A program made the position numbers and the translations under genes. From Dryocosmus kuriphilus (Eukaryota > Arthropoda > Insecta > Hymenoptera > Cynipidae), in NCBI GenBank assembly GCA_038277395.1, contig CM076193.1:116695344-116759343 (forward strand): 64,000 nt of DNA, read 5' to 3'. This document shows positions 48,801 through 59,167 of the stretch, piece by piece (position 1 is the stretch's first letter; each line of letters begins with the position of its first letter). Under the pieces are notes generated by a model, which made no database searches, was not told where the DNA came from, and saw only the letters and a list, made by a program, of their open reading frames with translations.

Positions 48801-51800
48801 TTTACGAGGTTAGGCTAGAAATATGTTGCAAGTTGAGTAAAAACTCGCAATATATAATTTTAACGTATGAAGTTTATTTTGGGTTTTAAATTAGTAAAAC
48901 ATTAATTATAAAATCTTACTTCCAAAACCCTTTTGTCTGACTCTTATCAGTGAAATACCTGACGCCGGACGTCGTCATTTCTGTCTGTTTTGTTTCGTTC
49001 TGTCATTGCTTGACATTGTGTGGTCATGCCTCATGTGAATATTTTAGAGTTTTAGGGAATCATTAAAATAATAATTCAGTATTTAACTAATGCCCAGATG
49101 AAGTTGAAAGAATAAGATTTAGGGGAATGTGGAAGCTTTTTGAAGTATTTTTCGTACTCTGAACGCTTTGAACAGCAGTTGAGCCATAACTTCACTTTCT
49201 TGAGAATATAGTTTATTATTTATTTCTGTTTTCCAATGTTTTTTATTTACATATGCACTTCAATCTTTCAGATGAAAATTGAATTTGATCTGACTTGAAG
49301 TATACCAGTATAAACGGACGAATTGAGACCAATTAAGAGCAATATATACGAGGCACGTCCAGAAAGTAAGTGTACTGGTACTCTCACAGCTGTAGGGAAT
49401 ACTTTTTCGACATGTTGGCAACATTGCCGCGTAGCCTGACCTCTCCCCTTCAAAACGAGACCAATCCGAGGTTAGTGTGTTAAAAACTCTTGACGCAGTA
49501 GCATCTCTCGCGAAAAATGTCGATCGTATCTCCCGCCAAGTGCGAAATTCGCGCCGTCATTCGCTACCTCGTTGTGAAGGGAAAAGTTCCAGTTGAGATT
49601 TTTAATGAGGTGAAAACTGTTTATGGTAATGGAGCTATGAATCGTACGAGTGTGTACAAGTGGTGTCACGAATTTAAAAATGGCCGTACTACCGTGCATG
49701 ACGACCAGAGGAGCGGAAGACCTTCAATTGTGACTGACGAACTTGTGGAAAAAATCGAGATTGCGGTCCGTGACGATCGCAGATTGACGTTAGATGATCT
49801 TTCTGTGATGTTTCCGTAAATCTCCAGATCCCTGTTACACGAAACAATCACAGAAACTCTCGGATATCGGAAATTGTCTGCGAGGTGGATCCCAAAACAG
49901 CTGACAGAACAGCACAAGTTGAATCGAGTGCAGAGCTCCAAAGAGTTTTTGGAGCGCTACGAACGCGAAGGCGATGATTTTCTCTACTCTATTGTTACTG
50001 GAGACGAAACTTGGTTGCACGCCTAAAACTAACAGGCAGTCTCAACAATGGCGCCACACCTTGTCACCCTCCGCGAAGAAATTCAAAACCACAATTTCAG
50101 CCAAAAAAATCATGGCATCCGTGTTTTGGGACCATAAAGGCATAATTTTGATTGAATATCTGCCTCACGGGGAGACCATCAACGCGGCAAGATACTGCGA
50201 GACGCTGAAAAAATTGAAAAGGGCGATTCAGAATAAAAGTAAGGGCATGCTGACGAAGGGAGTCTGCCTGCTGCATGACAATGCCAAGCCTCATACGGCC
50301 AACACCACGAAGCAACTCCTGGACTCTTTTGGATGGGACGTTTTGAACCACCCCCCGTATTCTCCTGAGCTGGCCCCTTCTGATTTCCATCTCTTCACTT
50401 CCCTGAAGGTGCACATGTGTGGAAACAAGTTTTCAACGGACGAGGAGATGAAGGGGGAGGTGGAGAAGTGGGCGAAAGAGCTGGCGGGAGACTTCTTCGA
50501 GGCAGGCATCAAAAAATTGATCCCGCGGCTCACCGCTTACATCGAGAGGGATGGTGACTATGTCGAAAAATAACTTACATATGTACAAGTGTAACCAATT
50601 ATGTTTTTGTTTTAATAAATTTTTTTTAAAGCCTACATAAATTGAGTACACTTGCTTTCTAGACGTGCCTCGTATATAGCGCTGACAGCACAGTTAAGAT
50701 GAACGTAAACACTGGTTGAAATTACTAGTTTTTTTTCAGTGTGCAAACTTGAAATCGTAATAACTCGAATTTATCCAAATTCGAAAGTGTAAACATTTGA
50801 AAACACCGGAACTTACGAATATAATTTGAATACACTTGAATTTGACACCAATAAATTCGGAAGCGTCTAAATTCGGCATCATATCAGTTTAAAAAAAAAG
50901 AAAGAATTCAAAGACTTTGAAACTATCCAAATCAGAAAACATTTCAACTTTCAAAAATCTGAACGCCCATTTTAAAAAAATTCTAAATTAGGAAATCTTG
51001 AAGGTTTGCATCTATACATAATAATTGTAAAGGCTAAAAACATTAAAAAGTAATCTAACTCAGTGGTTAGCCAAAGGAATTTGCTGCATATACCGCAGAG
51101 GAATGAAGAATAAATAAAGGCATTAAGTCATGAATCGGAACTGACCTGATGGAGAGCTGTTGGCGGATGATGATCCTGCCTGGGGGTGACAGCGTCGGCG
51201 CCTATTCCCGAGTCAGGACTGGGAAGATCAACAGTTAGGACTTTGCTGCTGCTCGATGATGAACGAATAGCGTGTGTCGTAGCATATGAGCTGGGTACAA
51301 CTTCGTACCGCGTGTACGAGGCAGTCGTTGTCGATAGCGAAGACGAGCTCGAAGAAGCTAATGGTGGAAGTTGGTCTCCCGTTACATAAACTGATGTGCC
51401 TTCTTGATGAAGTCCTGCAGGATTTGATCCATTTCCCGCCGAGTTCGCCGAGGCTGACGAATATCCTGCTGATTGTAGTCGTGGACTGCAGGAGGAATAT
51501 GGATCGTATGGACTTCCGTATTGCTGCACCTGGAATACAAATAATCACAATTTAAAAGTGCAAAAATTATTCGAACTTCGAGAGCAAATATCAGTTATCT
51601 CTTTCTGCAATTGAAAGTCAACAACATTTTCTGGATTGCAAAAATGTATGTAATAACAGATGCCCGAAGATGAAATGTTTCGAATTTAAAGGTGTCTAGT
51701 TGATAATGATTAGAAATTTATAAAAATTATGCAGTTGCAGGAATTAAAAATTAATGCGTTAAAACGTAAGCACTTAAAATCTGTATCAGTGAAAGATAAA

Positions 51801-54800
51801 GCATTGCAATTGCTGACAGTCAATGTTTAGAGTCTCCAAATTTGAAAAGTAATATATTCTTATTCCTTTAATTTTACTGCATCCATGACCTAAAAATGAA
51901 AACCGGAATCTCTTTAATACAAGAGTTCATGATGCAAATTCCAAATTTTTGTTGTCAATTATGATAATACTGAAGATCTTTAATTTATATAGCCATCATC
52001 CTACAAATTTGATAAAAAGCGACTCCTTAATGCAATAAGCAAAATGCCTGTTTAATTACAATAAACAAAACGATTGCCCAACTAGCTACTTAAATCCATA
52101 ATTACACTATCTGCGATTTCGAGTAAAATAAACGAAAGTTACACCGCCAATTATCCTGCGACATGCAGAAGCCAAATGGATGGAAAGAGAATTAATTCCT
52201 CCAATTAGTATAGGCCCCAACGGTAACTACCGCATAATCAGAACTAAAAACATAAACCGCTATAGGTCGCGGGACGTAGGAAGACTTGAAGACCTTTCAA
52301 CCTCTCGATCTTTCTCTCTTAATTCTTAATTCACAATTCATGATCCACCTGGAAACCGGTATTCTTACACGGAAAGACATATAAATGTTTCATCAAATTC
52401 ACATCACGTATTAGTATGGGCCTGCTGTTAATCAGAGACATTCATCATGATTTTATTATATATTTAGATTACATCTCTATTTTTATTAACAAGGCAGATT
52501 AGGAAATGTTCATCAAACTCTAATTAAGGATGTATTCTATCGTACATTCATTCTGTTTTATCAAACCTTTTTATAATAATTGATAAAATCAACGAAAATA
52601 GGCATATTGATAATTTTGTTGCTTCAAGTGTACAACTTTATTTGGTTGGTTTTTATTTGAAAAATTTTATTTTGAAAACATACTGTTATTATTTTCTTAA
52701 TAAATGTTTTCTTAAATAACTTTAATTTTAGTAAAAACCAACCAAACAGTGTTGTAAAGATTCTTTCAAGGAATAAAATCAGTCCTTGATCAGGATAGAA
52801 TAAGAATTGCATCCTTTTTCTAACCGAGTTTTTGTACAGTAGCTTATGAGGTAACGTTATTTTCACTGATACGGATAAGATGTAGAATCATTTATAAACC
52901 GGATTCGTAAATAAAAAACGAAGGAAAAGTACTTTGAACATCGAACTTTACAATGGCATCAACAAAATAGTAGGTTACCGGACTTTCAGAGAAGATATTC
53001 CATATGGAATATGTAAAATCCACCTCAAAATCGCACCAAACAGCAAGCACCGTAAGAACGGCAACGTCGCACTCGATCAGAATAGTGTGCATGCATGTCA
53101 ATTACGCTTCGTACAATTAACACAAGTTAATTTTAACTTATATAGTAACTTGAAAAGTTAATAAACGTTATTCGAGTAGGGCCCTCAAACAGGCACCCGA
53201 AAAATCCGGACCTGCGCGAAAGAACCTCCTTAAGCAAGCATTTAAAAATTATTACAGCCCTTTCCAATTTTATAACAAATATATATATTTTTGGGTAAAA
53301 CGCCTTCTAGGCGAAATATATTTTCTTGAGGATGAAACATAAAAAATTGTACCATTTTAATTTTTATAAGAATCTTTCTTGTTTTACTTAAGAACTAATA
53401 TTTAAAAAAATAGTGTTCAGAATTAAAGTTCAAATTGACCGGTTGGGTGCAATAACGAGGTTCTTGCATTCTCAGAAGTCATTTGTTTCTTGTTTTTCAT
53501 AAAATTATGTACAAAAAAAGAATGAAAAATAAGTGACTTCTAAAAATACAAGAAAGCCCTTATTGAACCCTAATTGTTAAGTTTACAATTTGAATTGTTC
53601 CATTATCTACCTTTTAATATTAAAATTGAAATAGAAGTGACCAAATTTTAAAGAGGTTCAGATTATAATTTTTAATCTTGAAACTTCCAAATATTGTAAA
53701 CGTTTTAATTGTAAATTCTACCATTTTTAAAGACATTAACTTTTTTTAGATGCTCTGATCAAAACACTTGAAGCTTAAAGTCGTTAATTTTTTACCACTA
53801 CAAAGTGAAAATTCTTCAATGTTGAATGTTCTTAATTTGAAATTGTTTCATCTTAACTACTTTTAAATTGAAATTGTTGAATTTTTAAGGTTTCAAATTA
53901 AAAATTGTCAAGTTTTGAGCGTTACACTGATTTGCAAATGTTCAATTTTAGAATTTTCAAGTTTCGAATGCTTCAATATGAAATGGTTCTACTCTACTTA
54001 CAAAATAAACTATCTGTCGATACCAGTAGATTTGCCACTCATTGACAAAAACAGAATAGGATATAGAATTTTTTGGTCCGAACGACAACGGTTCCTAAGA
54101 ATGTAAAAGTTACAATTAAAAATATATGTTTTGATATTATACAATTAAATTAATTACTTCAAATAAATTTCCAAAAATTTAAGTTCAAATGAAATTGCAA
54201 AAGCAGTGAGAAGCCATTGCGCTCGGACCAAAAAATGTTGTATTCTCTTCTACGATGCGGCGGTTAAATTATATTTTTATATTGAAACAGCTTTATAGTT
54301 ATGACATGAATATTCCATTTCCTTAAATTTATAAAATTTTTGTTCCCACAAATTGAGAAACCATTGATGTCAAACTTCAGACAATTGCATATAAATAAAT
54401 TTTGAAACTTTTTTAATGGTGATATTTAGTTTGCTCACGCAAAGAAACGGTTTTTATAAAGCATAAATTTTGCATATATTAAGAATGTAATTTTTCCACA
54501 TTCTTTATCAAGGAGATTTTGTTGGTACCATGATGCCTTCAGATCAAGTAGGTTTTCATAATTTAAGCAAAAAATTCAGTAAGCAAAAAATTTAGTAAAC
54601 AAGTCAACTTTTTTTTCCTGTGTAGTAGTTTGGTCCTAAATATGAAAATAGGACATGTTTTCTTCTCTGTGTATTGTAGTGTGGGGCTTACCTGTAGCTG
54701 GTGCTGATGATGATGGTACATTCCCGGCGGCGTCGGACTGTCCGCTTGGGACTGCTTGTGACGTTTGCTGGACTGTTGGGCCCCACGAGAAGAGCTGAGA

Positions 54801-55046
54801 TCCTCAGGCTCCCTTTTAACCCCTGCGATTCCCGCACTGGAGGAACCGTCGTGACGTAAGGATTGCGGACTCAGAGGAAGTGGAAGACCACCCTGGAGGT
54901 TCTGTCCAGGACTATGGGACTGTTGGTTGTACTGGTGGAGGAAGTGATGAAGTTCCCCTCCACCAGCACCTTCTCCAGCTTCCATGCGATTCGTCGAGCC
55001 TGCACCCGGCGCCTCCTGCACGAGCAGCTTCTGCCCCATCACACCC
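33597..55046 (-). CDS. grh: Grainyhead transcription factor (eleven 3' exons)
   Basis: Grainyhead is a CP2-family DNA-binding factor controlling epidermal barrier, wound response and neuroblast fate. Eleven exons join in phase with GT-AG introns and encode 847 residues ending at TGA (33599..33597). A Gln/Ser/Gly-rich N-terminal part contains VKREPEDL (residues 76-83), which also fits a sumoylation consensus. The DNA-binding domain runs from RPWHDFGRQNDADKIQIPK (about 314) through QFYGITLDY, SPEDEIKSW, STDFSSQKGVKGLPLHIQID and KRKMTATGRKKLDELYH to about 565. The C-terminal dimerisation region starts at RVMLYVRQETDDVYTPLHV (about 700) and runs to DITLIELP. The first exon enters with a split codon and has no start, so N-terminal exons lie beyond 64000. 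Residue numbers count from the first complete codon in the window. Confidence 0.97.
33886..35612 (-). other. grh intron (last)
   Basis: No element with clear ends seen. From about 35160 to 35590 the sequence is less AT-rich, with repeated GCATGC/ATGCGT motifs; it could hold regulatory sites. Confidence 0.5.
35613..35677 (-). CDS. grh: grh small exon (IESKYKIASSSINNLYRKN)
   Basis: 65 nt with a TTTTACAG acceptor and GTAAGT donor, too short for simple ORF detection. It encodes IESKYKIASSSINNLYRKNT then KG, exactly the segment following GLLNA in other Grainyhead proteins. Ends in phase 2. Confidence 0.95.
35678..37295 (-). other. grh intron with a MITE
   Basis: The intron between the small exon and the FSTMELSGF exon. 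It contains the MITE at 36733-36927; otherwise nothing recognised. Confidence 0.5.
36733..36927. mobile_element. MITE of about 195 bp in a grh intron
   Basis: The ends ACTGAAAGAAGTTTGGCGCA and, from the right, ACTGAAAGAAGCTTGGCGTA form inverted repeats of about 30 bp that continue into (C/A)AGCCG. A TA-rich flank is present but the target duplication is not certain. Confidence 0.75.
37296..37754 (-). CDS. grh: grh exon linking to the dimerisation domain
   Basis: 459 nt, phase 0. Starts FSTMELSGFYGG with a run of nine Gly, continues through LPALKFHNHFPPDNLSSLHD (conserved in Grainyhead) and ends ERVMLYVRQETDDVYTPLHV ... GLLNA. The internal Met is not a start: a good acceptor lies 10 bases upstream. 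The donor GTAAGA follows GCT. Confidence 0.95.
38445..38630 (-). CDS. grh: grh DNA-binding domain exon (ERKTRDEERRAAKRK)
   Basis: 186 nt, phase 0. Encodes GAERKTRDEERRAAKRKMTA, TGRKKLDELYHSVTERSEFY and KPPVLFTPPAEHAIDK. The donor GTACGA follows AAG. The frame stays open for another 99 codons past this donor (see findings). Confidence 0.95.
38705..38875 (-). CDS. grh: grh DNA-binding domain exon (STDFSSQKGVKG)
   Basis: 171 nt, phase 0. Encodes INVAVQCLSTDFSSQKGVKG, LPLHIQIDTYEEP and GYCQIKVFCDK. Between YEEP and HRGYCQ sits a Ser/His/Pro stretch that looks longer than in the fly protein. Confidence 0.96.
38949..39043 (-). CDS. grh: grh DNA-binding domain exon (TKNSVGLVGCIEEV)
   Basis: 95 nt. 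It completes the Asp codon and encodes TKNSVGLVGCIEEVAHNAIA and VYWNPLESSAK. Acceptor TTTACAG, donor GTAACT. Confidence 0.96.
39267..39378 (-). CDS. grh: grh DNA-binding domain exon (SVVMLMFREEKSPEDE)
   Basis: 112 nt, acceptor CAACAG, donor GTAAGC. Encodes SVVMLMFREEKSPEDEIKSW and WHARQHSAKQRILDA, leaving one base of a split Asp codon. Confidence 0.96.
39379..40851 (-). other. grh intron with a GC-richer segment
   Basis: The right half (about 40100-40760) is clearly less AT-rich than other introns and has few long homopolymers. It is a candidate regulatory region, but no specific site is proven. Confidence 0.4.
40852..41020 (-). CDS. grh: grh DNA-binding domain exon (YSAYGFKYHLESPIS)
   Basis: Encodes YSAYGFKYHLESPIS, REDDRITYINKGQFYGITL and KPGQTVK. 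The acceptor is CTTTGCAG and the donor GTAAGACC. Strongly conserved core of the CP2/Grainyhead domain. Confidence 0.97.
41021..42449 (-). other. grh intron
   Basis: A mixed-composition part (41021-41760) is followed by AT-rich repeats built on ATTTTTATTTTTCCGAA(A/T)T (41930-42200), a degenerate tandem pattern. Confidence 0.45.
42450..42709 (-). CDS. grh: grh exon entering the DNA-binding domain
   Basis: The acceptor TTTCAG precedes SSFDYTELCPGG, matching the SFDYTELC segment of fly Grainyhead. It continues through a Gln-rich stretch and a Pro/Asn repeat to RPWHDFGRQNDADKIQIPK. The donor GTAAGTG leaves a split Ile codon (phase 2). Confidence 0.95.
44125..46845. repeat. Two-copy tandem duplication, one copy interrupted
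   Basis: The first copy starts near 44125 with TTTCGCAACATTCGAGTT(G/A)CC, continues through repeat R1 (44255-44560) and reaches TTTTGAAAGCCA(C/T)CAAA near 44691. After an insertion it ends with CTTCAAAATGATTCATTCAA (45929). The second copy follows in the same order at about 45970, 46040-46300, 46675 and 46806. Both copies are diverged. Confidence 0.75.
44766..45904. mobile_element. 1.1-kb hairpin element inserted in the first copy
   Basis: Long imperfect inverted repeats make nearly the whole element. The left arm (GTTTTTTTCACAGTTCACAGAGAA, written here only in part: TTCACAGTTCACAGAGAA near 44816, then ATGTATTTGGTATCAAATT near 44857) is mirrored at 45800-45890. A nested motif ATATTGAGATGTTTC occurs at about 45084 and 45373 and inverted at 45483. 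The second tandem copy lacks this segment, which shows it is an insertion. No ORF is present. Confidence 0.75.
46930..47330. other. GC-richer island in the large grh intron
   Basis: About 400 bases with a balanced composition and many CG dinucleotides amid AT-rich DNA. A 122-codon plus-strand frame (46942-47310) and a 93-codon minus-strand frame cross it, neither with recognised motifs. It may be an enhancer, an unrecognised exon or an old insertion. Confidence 0.35.
49347..50674 (+). mobile_element. mariner transposon, full length, copy 1
   Basis: A 1.33-kb element with terminal inverted repeats TACGAGGCACGTCCAGAAAG (left) and TACGAGGCACGTCTAGAAAG (from the right), flanked by TA on both sides as expected for mariner. 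It is inserted in a grh intron, opposite in direction to grh. It contains a transposase-derived sequence that is no longer intact. Confidence 0.93.
49517..50573 (+). pseudogene. mariner transposase, broken (stop and frameshift)
   Basis: Starts MSIVSPAKCEIRAVIRYLV with a helix-turn-helix N-terminus. A TAA at 49817 replaces a Gln codon that is intact in copy 2. The frame then stays open through TGDETW (first catalytic Asp) to a small deletion near 50024 that shifts the frame. The rest, in the new frame, has LLHDNAKPHTA (second Asp) and YSPELAPSDFHLF (third Asp). The spacing of 34 residues between the last two is the DD34D pattern of mariner. It ends at a stop at 50571-50573. The two lesions make it non-functional. 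Confidence 0.93.
51146..51529 (-). CDS. grh: grh exon, Ser/Tyr-rich region
   Basis: 384 nt, phase 0 at both ends (acceptor TATTCCAG, donor GTCAGT). It encodes VQQYGSPYDPYSSCSP, then Ser-rich low-complexity sequence and LPSPDSGIGADA. Being a whole number of codons, it could be skipped without a frame change, so it is a candidate alternative exon. Confidence 0.85.
52638..52747. mobile_element. 110-bp inverted-repeat element
   Basis: Bounded by TTTGGTTGGTTTTTA and its complement TAAAAACCAACCAAA. The interior is AT-rich and also partly self-complementary. It lies close to the truncated left end of copy A of the TTAA-flanked element. Confidence 0.6.
52826..53233 (+). mobile_element. TTAA-flanked MITE, copy A (left end missing)
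   Basis: Matches copies B and C from GAGTTTTTGTACAGTAGCTT to the right end GCGAAAGAACCTCCTTAA. The left inverted repeat is absent, replaced by unrelated sequence. A 75-codon frame at 52934-53161 is shared with the other copies. Confidence 0.78.
54692..55046 (-). CDS. grh: grh exon with KREPEDL (most 5' in window)
   Basis: The acceptor TGTTACAG precedes 55046, the first base completes a split codon, and the donor GTAAGC follows CAG (phase 0). It encodes 118 residues rich in Gly, Gln, His and Ser with VKREPEDL. A KREPEDL motif at the equivalent place is known in Drosophila Grainyhead. Confidence 0.88.
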
Positions 55047-57130
55047 CTGTAACACAATGAGAAAAAATTCTCTTTTAGGACACTTATCCAATCATGAGCT
55101 GCAAGGAATTAGAGACTGTATGCATAATCAAGGTCGAAATTTTGTTTCCTTTCAAAATATGGTTTAGGACTACTAGGGTTACACTTACGGAATCATGTGT
55201 GCTAACGTCATTGTCATATTTTTAATACCGTACTGCAATTCAGTGTGTTATTTTAAGTTATCATTTCGAAGGTTCTAATTTGGGATGCGTTTCAAATGCG
55301 ATTCTTTTGGTTCCATATGTTTGGCTTGCTTTTAATCATGAATGATAATTAATTATGCAGAAATGTTTAGGTAGATAAAGAATATTAAACATAAGAGCAC
55401 AAAATTGAATGCTCGAAGTCTTACGTCTTAAAATTGGCCTTCTACCAATTCAGCAAAATTGGTCCAAATTTAAGAGATCATCTGATCCGGTTTAAGCACT
55501 GGACTAACGTCTTTTTTGATACCGGGAAATGATATTGAATTTATTTTTTGATTGGGTAATTTTGAATGAGTCAGATTTTAAATTCATTAAAATAGCTATT
55601 GATTGAATTTCAACTTGTATAACTTTTTAGAACCTCAAATTTTAAAGGCCCGGGCACTGTGCTTTAAAGGTTTAATTTTTAATGTTTTAAATTTTTCGGT
55701 TATTCAGTTTGGAATACCTAATCCTAAAGCCGTTTCTTTAAATGGGCCAAAACTGAAAATTGTTTAATTTTGAAGGATTTAATTTAAAATTTTGAATTTT
55801 TGAGTCCTTTAATTTTTAATCGCTTATTTATCAAATTAAAAATTAAAAAATATATTTTGTAATAATTGGACAGCTTCAAAATAAATGCGTTTAAGTTGAA
55901 AAATGTTTACTTAAAAATGTTTCTAGTCGAATAATTTCAAATTGGGACCACGATAATTAGAGAATTTTCCATGAAAAATTTTTCATTGTAGATTTTAAAG
56001 CTATCTAAAAACAATATTTGACTGTAGAAGACTTAAAGACTAAAATATTCTAAATTTCTTCAAAATTAATGGTTTTAAATTGCAATCGTTGAAATTTGTA
56101 ATATTTCAAAAAAGCCTTAATAGTTAAACGTAATTTCAAGTTTTTCAATATTTTAATTTGGAATTAAAATTAGAATAGGGCACAATTTGAGAATTATTAA
56201 TTTTAAACGAAGTTTGGAATTATCCAGTTTGAAACGTTTTATAGTTACCATTGTTCTTTTTGAGAATATACATTTCAAAATAATTTATATAGTAAAAAGA
56301 GTGCATAAAATCCTTAAATCCTAAAATCGTTGGCATACAATACAGACATTGAGGTCTTAAATTGAGGCAACTTTTGTTTAAATCCAAACAAATTTGTCTG
56401 ACTTTGCTATTAACTCATTTCAAGATGTAAAATCTTTAAATGTTCGTTTTTACTATGTTTAATTATCAGCAGTTTTGAAATAATTGAACTGCGAAGATAC
56501 GCAATTTAAAAATCATCAATTTTTTTTTTAGTAGAAAAATTTATCCAATTACTATGAACAATTTTTAATGATTTTTCAGAATTATTTTTGTACTAAATTA
56601 AATTTTAAATTGTAACACTCAAAACAGTATTCTATTTTTAAGTCTTGAAAAATTAAAAATATAACAATTATTTTCAGTTTTGATAGCTCAATACTGAAAT
56701 TTTGTAATACTGAAAGCCTCAAAATGAAAATTCTAAAATATTAACGGCTTTCAGTTTGAAAGAAAGGTGGTTCTCTTTCGGAGATTGTCTATTTTTTTAG
56801 GCTTTGAATTCTAATTTACCTAATTTTCAAGGCTACTGCTTTAAAACTGTACATTTTTAAATGCTTCATTTAAAAATAGTGTCTAATTTTGAAACTTTCA
56901 AAATTAAACTTATTCAGATTATGATTTGTAGACATTTTTGAACGTTCGAAATTTGAAAGCATCCCTAACCATTAAAAAATTAGAAATTTAAGTAAAATCT
57001 TACAATTATTGCACCTTAAATTCTTTCGGATTTAATTAAGTAAAATCTGAATTTGAACAAAGTTGGTCTAAACTTAAGACCTCGTTGTCTGAATTTTAGA
57101 ATTGTATTTTAAATTCAGACAAATTCTTGC
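55047..57130 (-). other. grh intron, decayed AT-rich sequence
   Basis: From about 55560 the sequence is a monotonous mixture of AAATTTGAA, TTTTAAAATT and similar short motifs. The same character appears at about 30000-31250, 53580-54000 and 59200-60650. It looks like very old degenerate repeat rather than any gene. Confidence 0.5.
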
Positions 57131-57596
57131 TTAAGGAGGTTCTTTCGCTCAGGTCCGGATTTTTCGGGTGCCTGTTTGAGCGCTCTACCCAAATAACGTT
57201 TATTGACTTTTCAAGTTACTATATAAGTTAAAATTAACTTGTATTAATTGTACGAAACGTAATTGACATGCATGCACACTATTCTGATCGAATGCGACGT
57301 TGCCGTTCTTACGGTGCTTGCTGTTTGGTGCGATTTTGAGGTGGATTTTACATATTCCATATGGAATATCTTCTCTGAAAGTCCGGTAACCTACTATTTT
57401 GTTGATGCCATTGTAAAGTTCGTTCAAAGTACTTTTCCTTCATTTTTTATTTACGAATCCGGTTTATAAGTGATTCTACATATTATCCGTATCAGTGAAA
57501 ATAACGTTACCTCATAAGCTACTGTACAAAAACTCGAATTTTCGAAACTTATCAGTTAGAAATGCGGTTTTGCATTTTGCGAAAGAACCTCCTTAA
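57131..57596 (-). mobile_element. TTAA-flanked MITE, copy B (complete)
   Basis: Both ends are present: TTAAGGAGGTTCTTTCGC on the left and its complement on the right. It is in reverse orientation relative to copies A and C. The interior includes a palindrome ATTCCATATGGAAT. TTAA (or TA) at both edges is compatible with piggyBac-like or Tc1/mariner-like insertion; this cannot be decided here. Confidence 0.85.
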
Positions 57597-58646
57597 AGGT
57601 GTAACAATTTCGTTCAATATTCCGAGACTTACTACACAAGTATCAAGTATACCTTTCCATAGATGGAAGTTCGCACGAAGTAGTTTAAGATTCGCGGATT
57701 AGCATCTTATTACCGTACACTTTACTCTTTATGCTATGCATACGCGAACGCGTACGGATCAATTTCATTTAAGCCGAATTCATAGGGTTCTTCGGGGCCC
57801 GTAGCTTCGGGGTATATGACGCGTCCGTTTCTTTCTCCCTTTTTTTTTTGTATACACTCAGTCTGTAGAGAGAGAGAGGAGAATGTAACACGCGGTGTGC
57901 TCGCGTATAGACAGGGACAAGACGAAAGAGATCAGGTATCAAGTGAAAAAAAGTCCATTGTATGAGAGCATCTGACCGTAGGTAGAGGAACGCACCTCGA
58001 CGCAATGCTCGCAGCCAGTGCCAAGACCTGGAATTCTCTTTCGAGAGGTGAAGAACGACAGAGAGGATGCGACTAGAAAAATGAAAAAGAGCATATATGC
58101 CGAAAGCGTTGGCAGTTTATAAGGGTCCCGTCTTTGTGGATACGTATTATCATGCTAAATATAACATGTTAACTACTTCACATAATGCGCGCGTCGTTCC
58201 ACTGCCTAGCTTCACGTTTTAACTCCTTCCCGCTTTTCTTTCACTCTCTCACTCGATTCTTGGATCCACCAGCTTTTTACGATACGCGGTTTTATTGCCC
58301 GCGGCGACTTTACGGAGGAACACGGATATAAAAAGGAGAAGAATCGTAAATTTCATGAAAAAACATCCTTTGTTTGTCCCATTTGATGCCCTTCAGCGAA
58401 TATAATCATTTTCACCGGGTGAAAAATGATTTTTTATGTTTTACCCATGGTTATTTAATCATTTGATTCTCAGGGAGGATAAAAGGAGGAGAAGTATATT
58501 TATAGAAAGTGATGGTACGTGACACCTATCCCCATAGTTCGAGCATGGGTGTGATATGATCATGGTCGAACTTTTGTAGTGCCACTGAGTAGAACTTCAT
58601 AGTAAGAAGAATGCTTAAATGCTTTTCAGCTTAAAATTGGTTTGTC
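57597..58646 (-). other. grh intron, mixed composition
   Basis: A GC-richer segment at about 57700-58330 with CGCG motifs and GAGA repeats (57866-57882) may be regulatory. No exon with splice sites matching the required phase-2 donor is recognised. Confidence 0.4.
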
Positions 58647-59167
58647 TTAAGGAGGTTCTTTCGCAAAATGAAAAACCGCATTTCTAATTGATTTTGAAAA
58701 ATATTGTAGAGGAAATGTATGTCTGTGTTCAGAAAAAGTTTTAGCATCGCTTATTGGACTTTTTATTAAGAAAATAAGTTTTGAAAATTCGAGTTTTTGT
58801 ACAGTAGCTTATGAGGTAACGTTATTTTCACTGATACGGGTAAGATGTAGAATGTAGGAAAAGTACTTTGAACATCGAACTTTACAATGGCATCAACAAA
58901 ATAGTAAGTTACCGGACTTTCAGAGAAGATATTCCGTGTGGAATATGTAAAATCCACCTCAAAATCGCACTAAACAGCAAGCACCGTAAGAACGGCAACG
59001 TCGCACTCGATCAGAATAGTATGCATGCATGTCAGAACAATTTCGCACAATTAATACAAGTTAATTTTAACTTATATAGTAACTTGAAAAGTCAATAAAC
59101 TTTATTCGGGTAGAGCCCTCAAACAGGCACCCGAAAAATCCGGACCTGAGCGAAAGAACCTCCTTAA
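58647..59167 (+). mobile_element. TTAA-flanked MITE, copy C (complete)
   Basis: Ends TTAAGGAGGTTCTTTCGC and GCGAAAGAACCTCCTTAA. Same orientation as copy A. It carries about 100 extra bases after the left end compared with copy B and lacks the stretch around the TTTATTTACGAATCCGG motif. The shared 75-codon frame is at 58868-59098. Confidence 0.85.

Larger units (their letters stand above)
42710..51145 (-). other. Large grh intron (8.4 kb) with nested elements
   Basis: Holds the tandem duplication at 44125-46845 with its hairpin insertion, a GC-richer island at about 46930-47330, a stretch without recognised content (47340-49340) and the mariner at 49347-50674. No grh exon is seen inside. Confidence 0.6.
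51530..54691 (-). other. grh intron with a TTAA-type MITE
   Basis: Contains a small inverted-repeat element (52638-52747), copy A of the TTAA-flanked family (52826-53233) and AT-rich decayed sequence. No exon is recognised. Confidence 0.55.
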
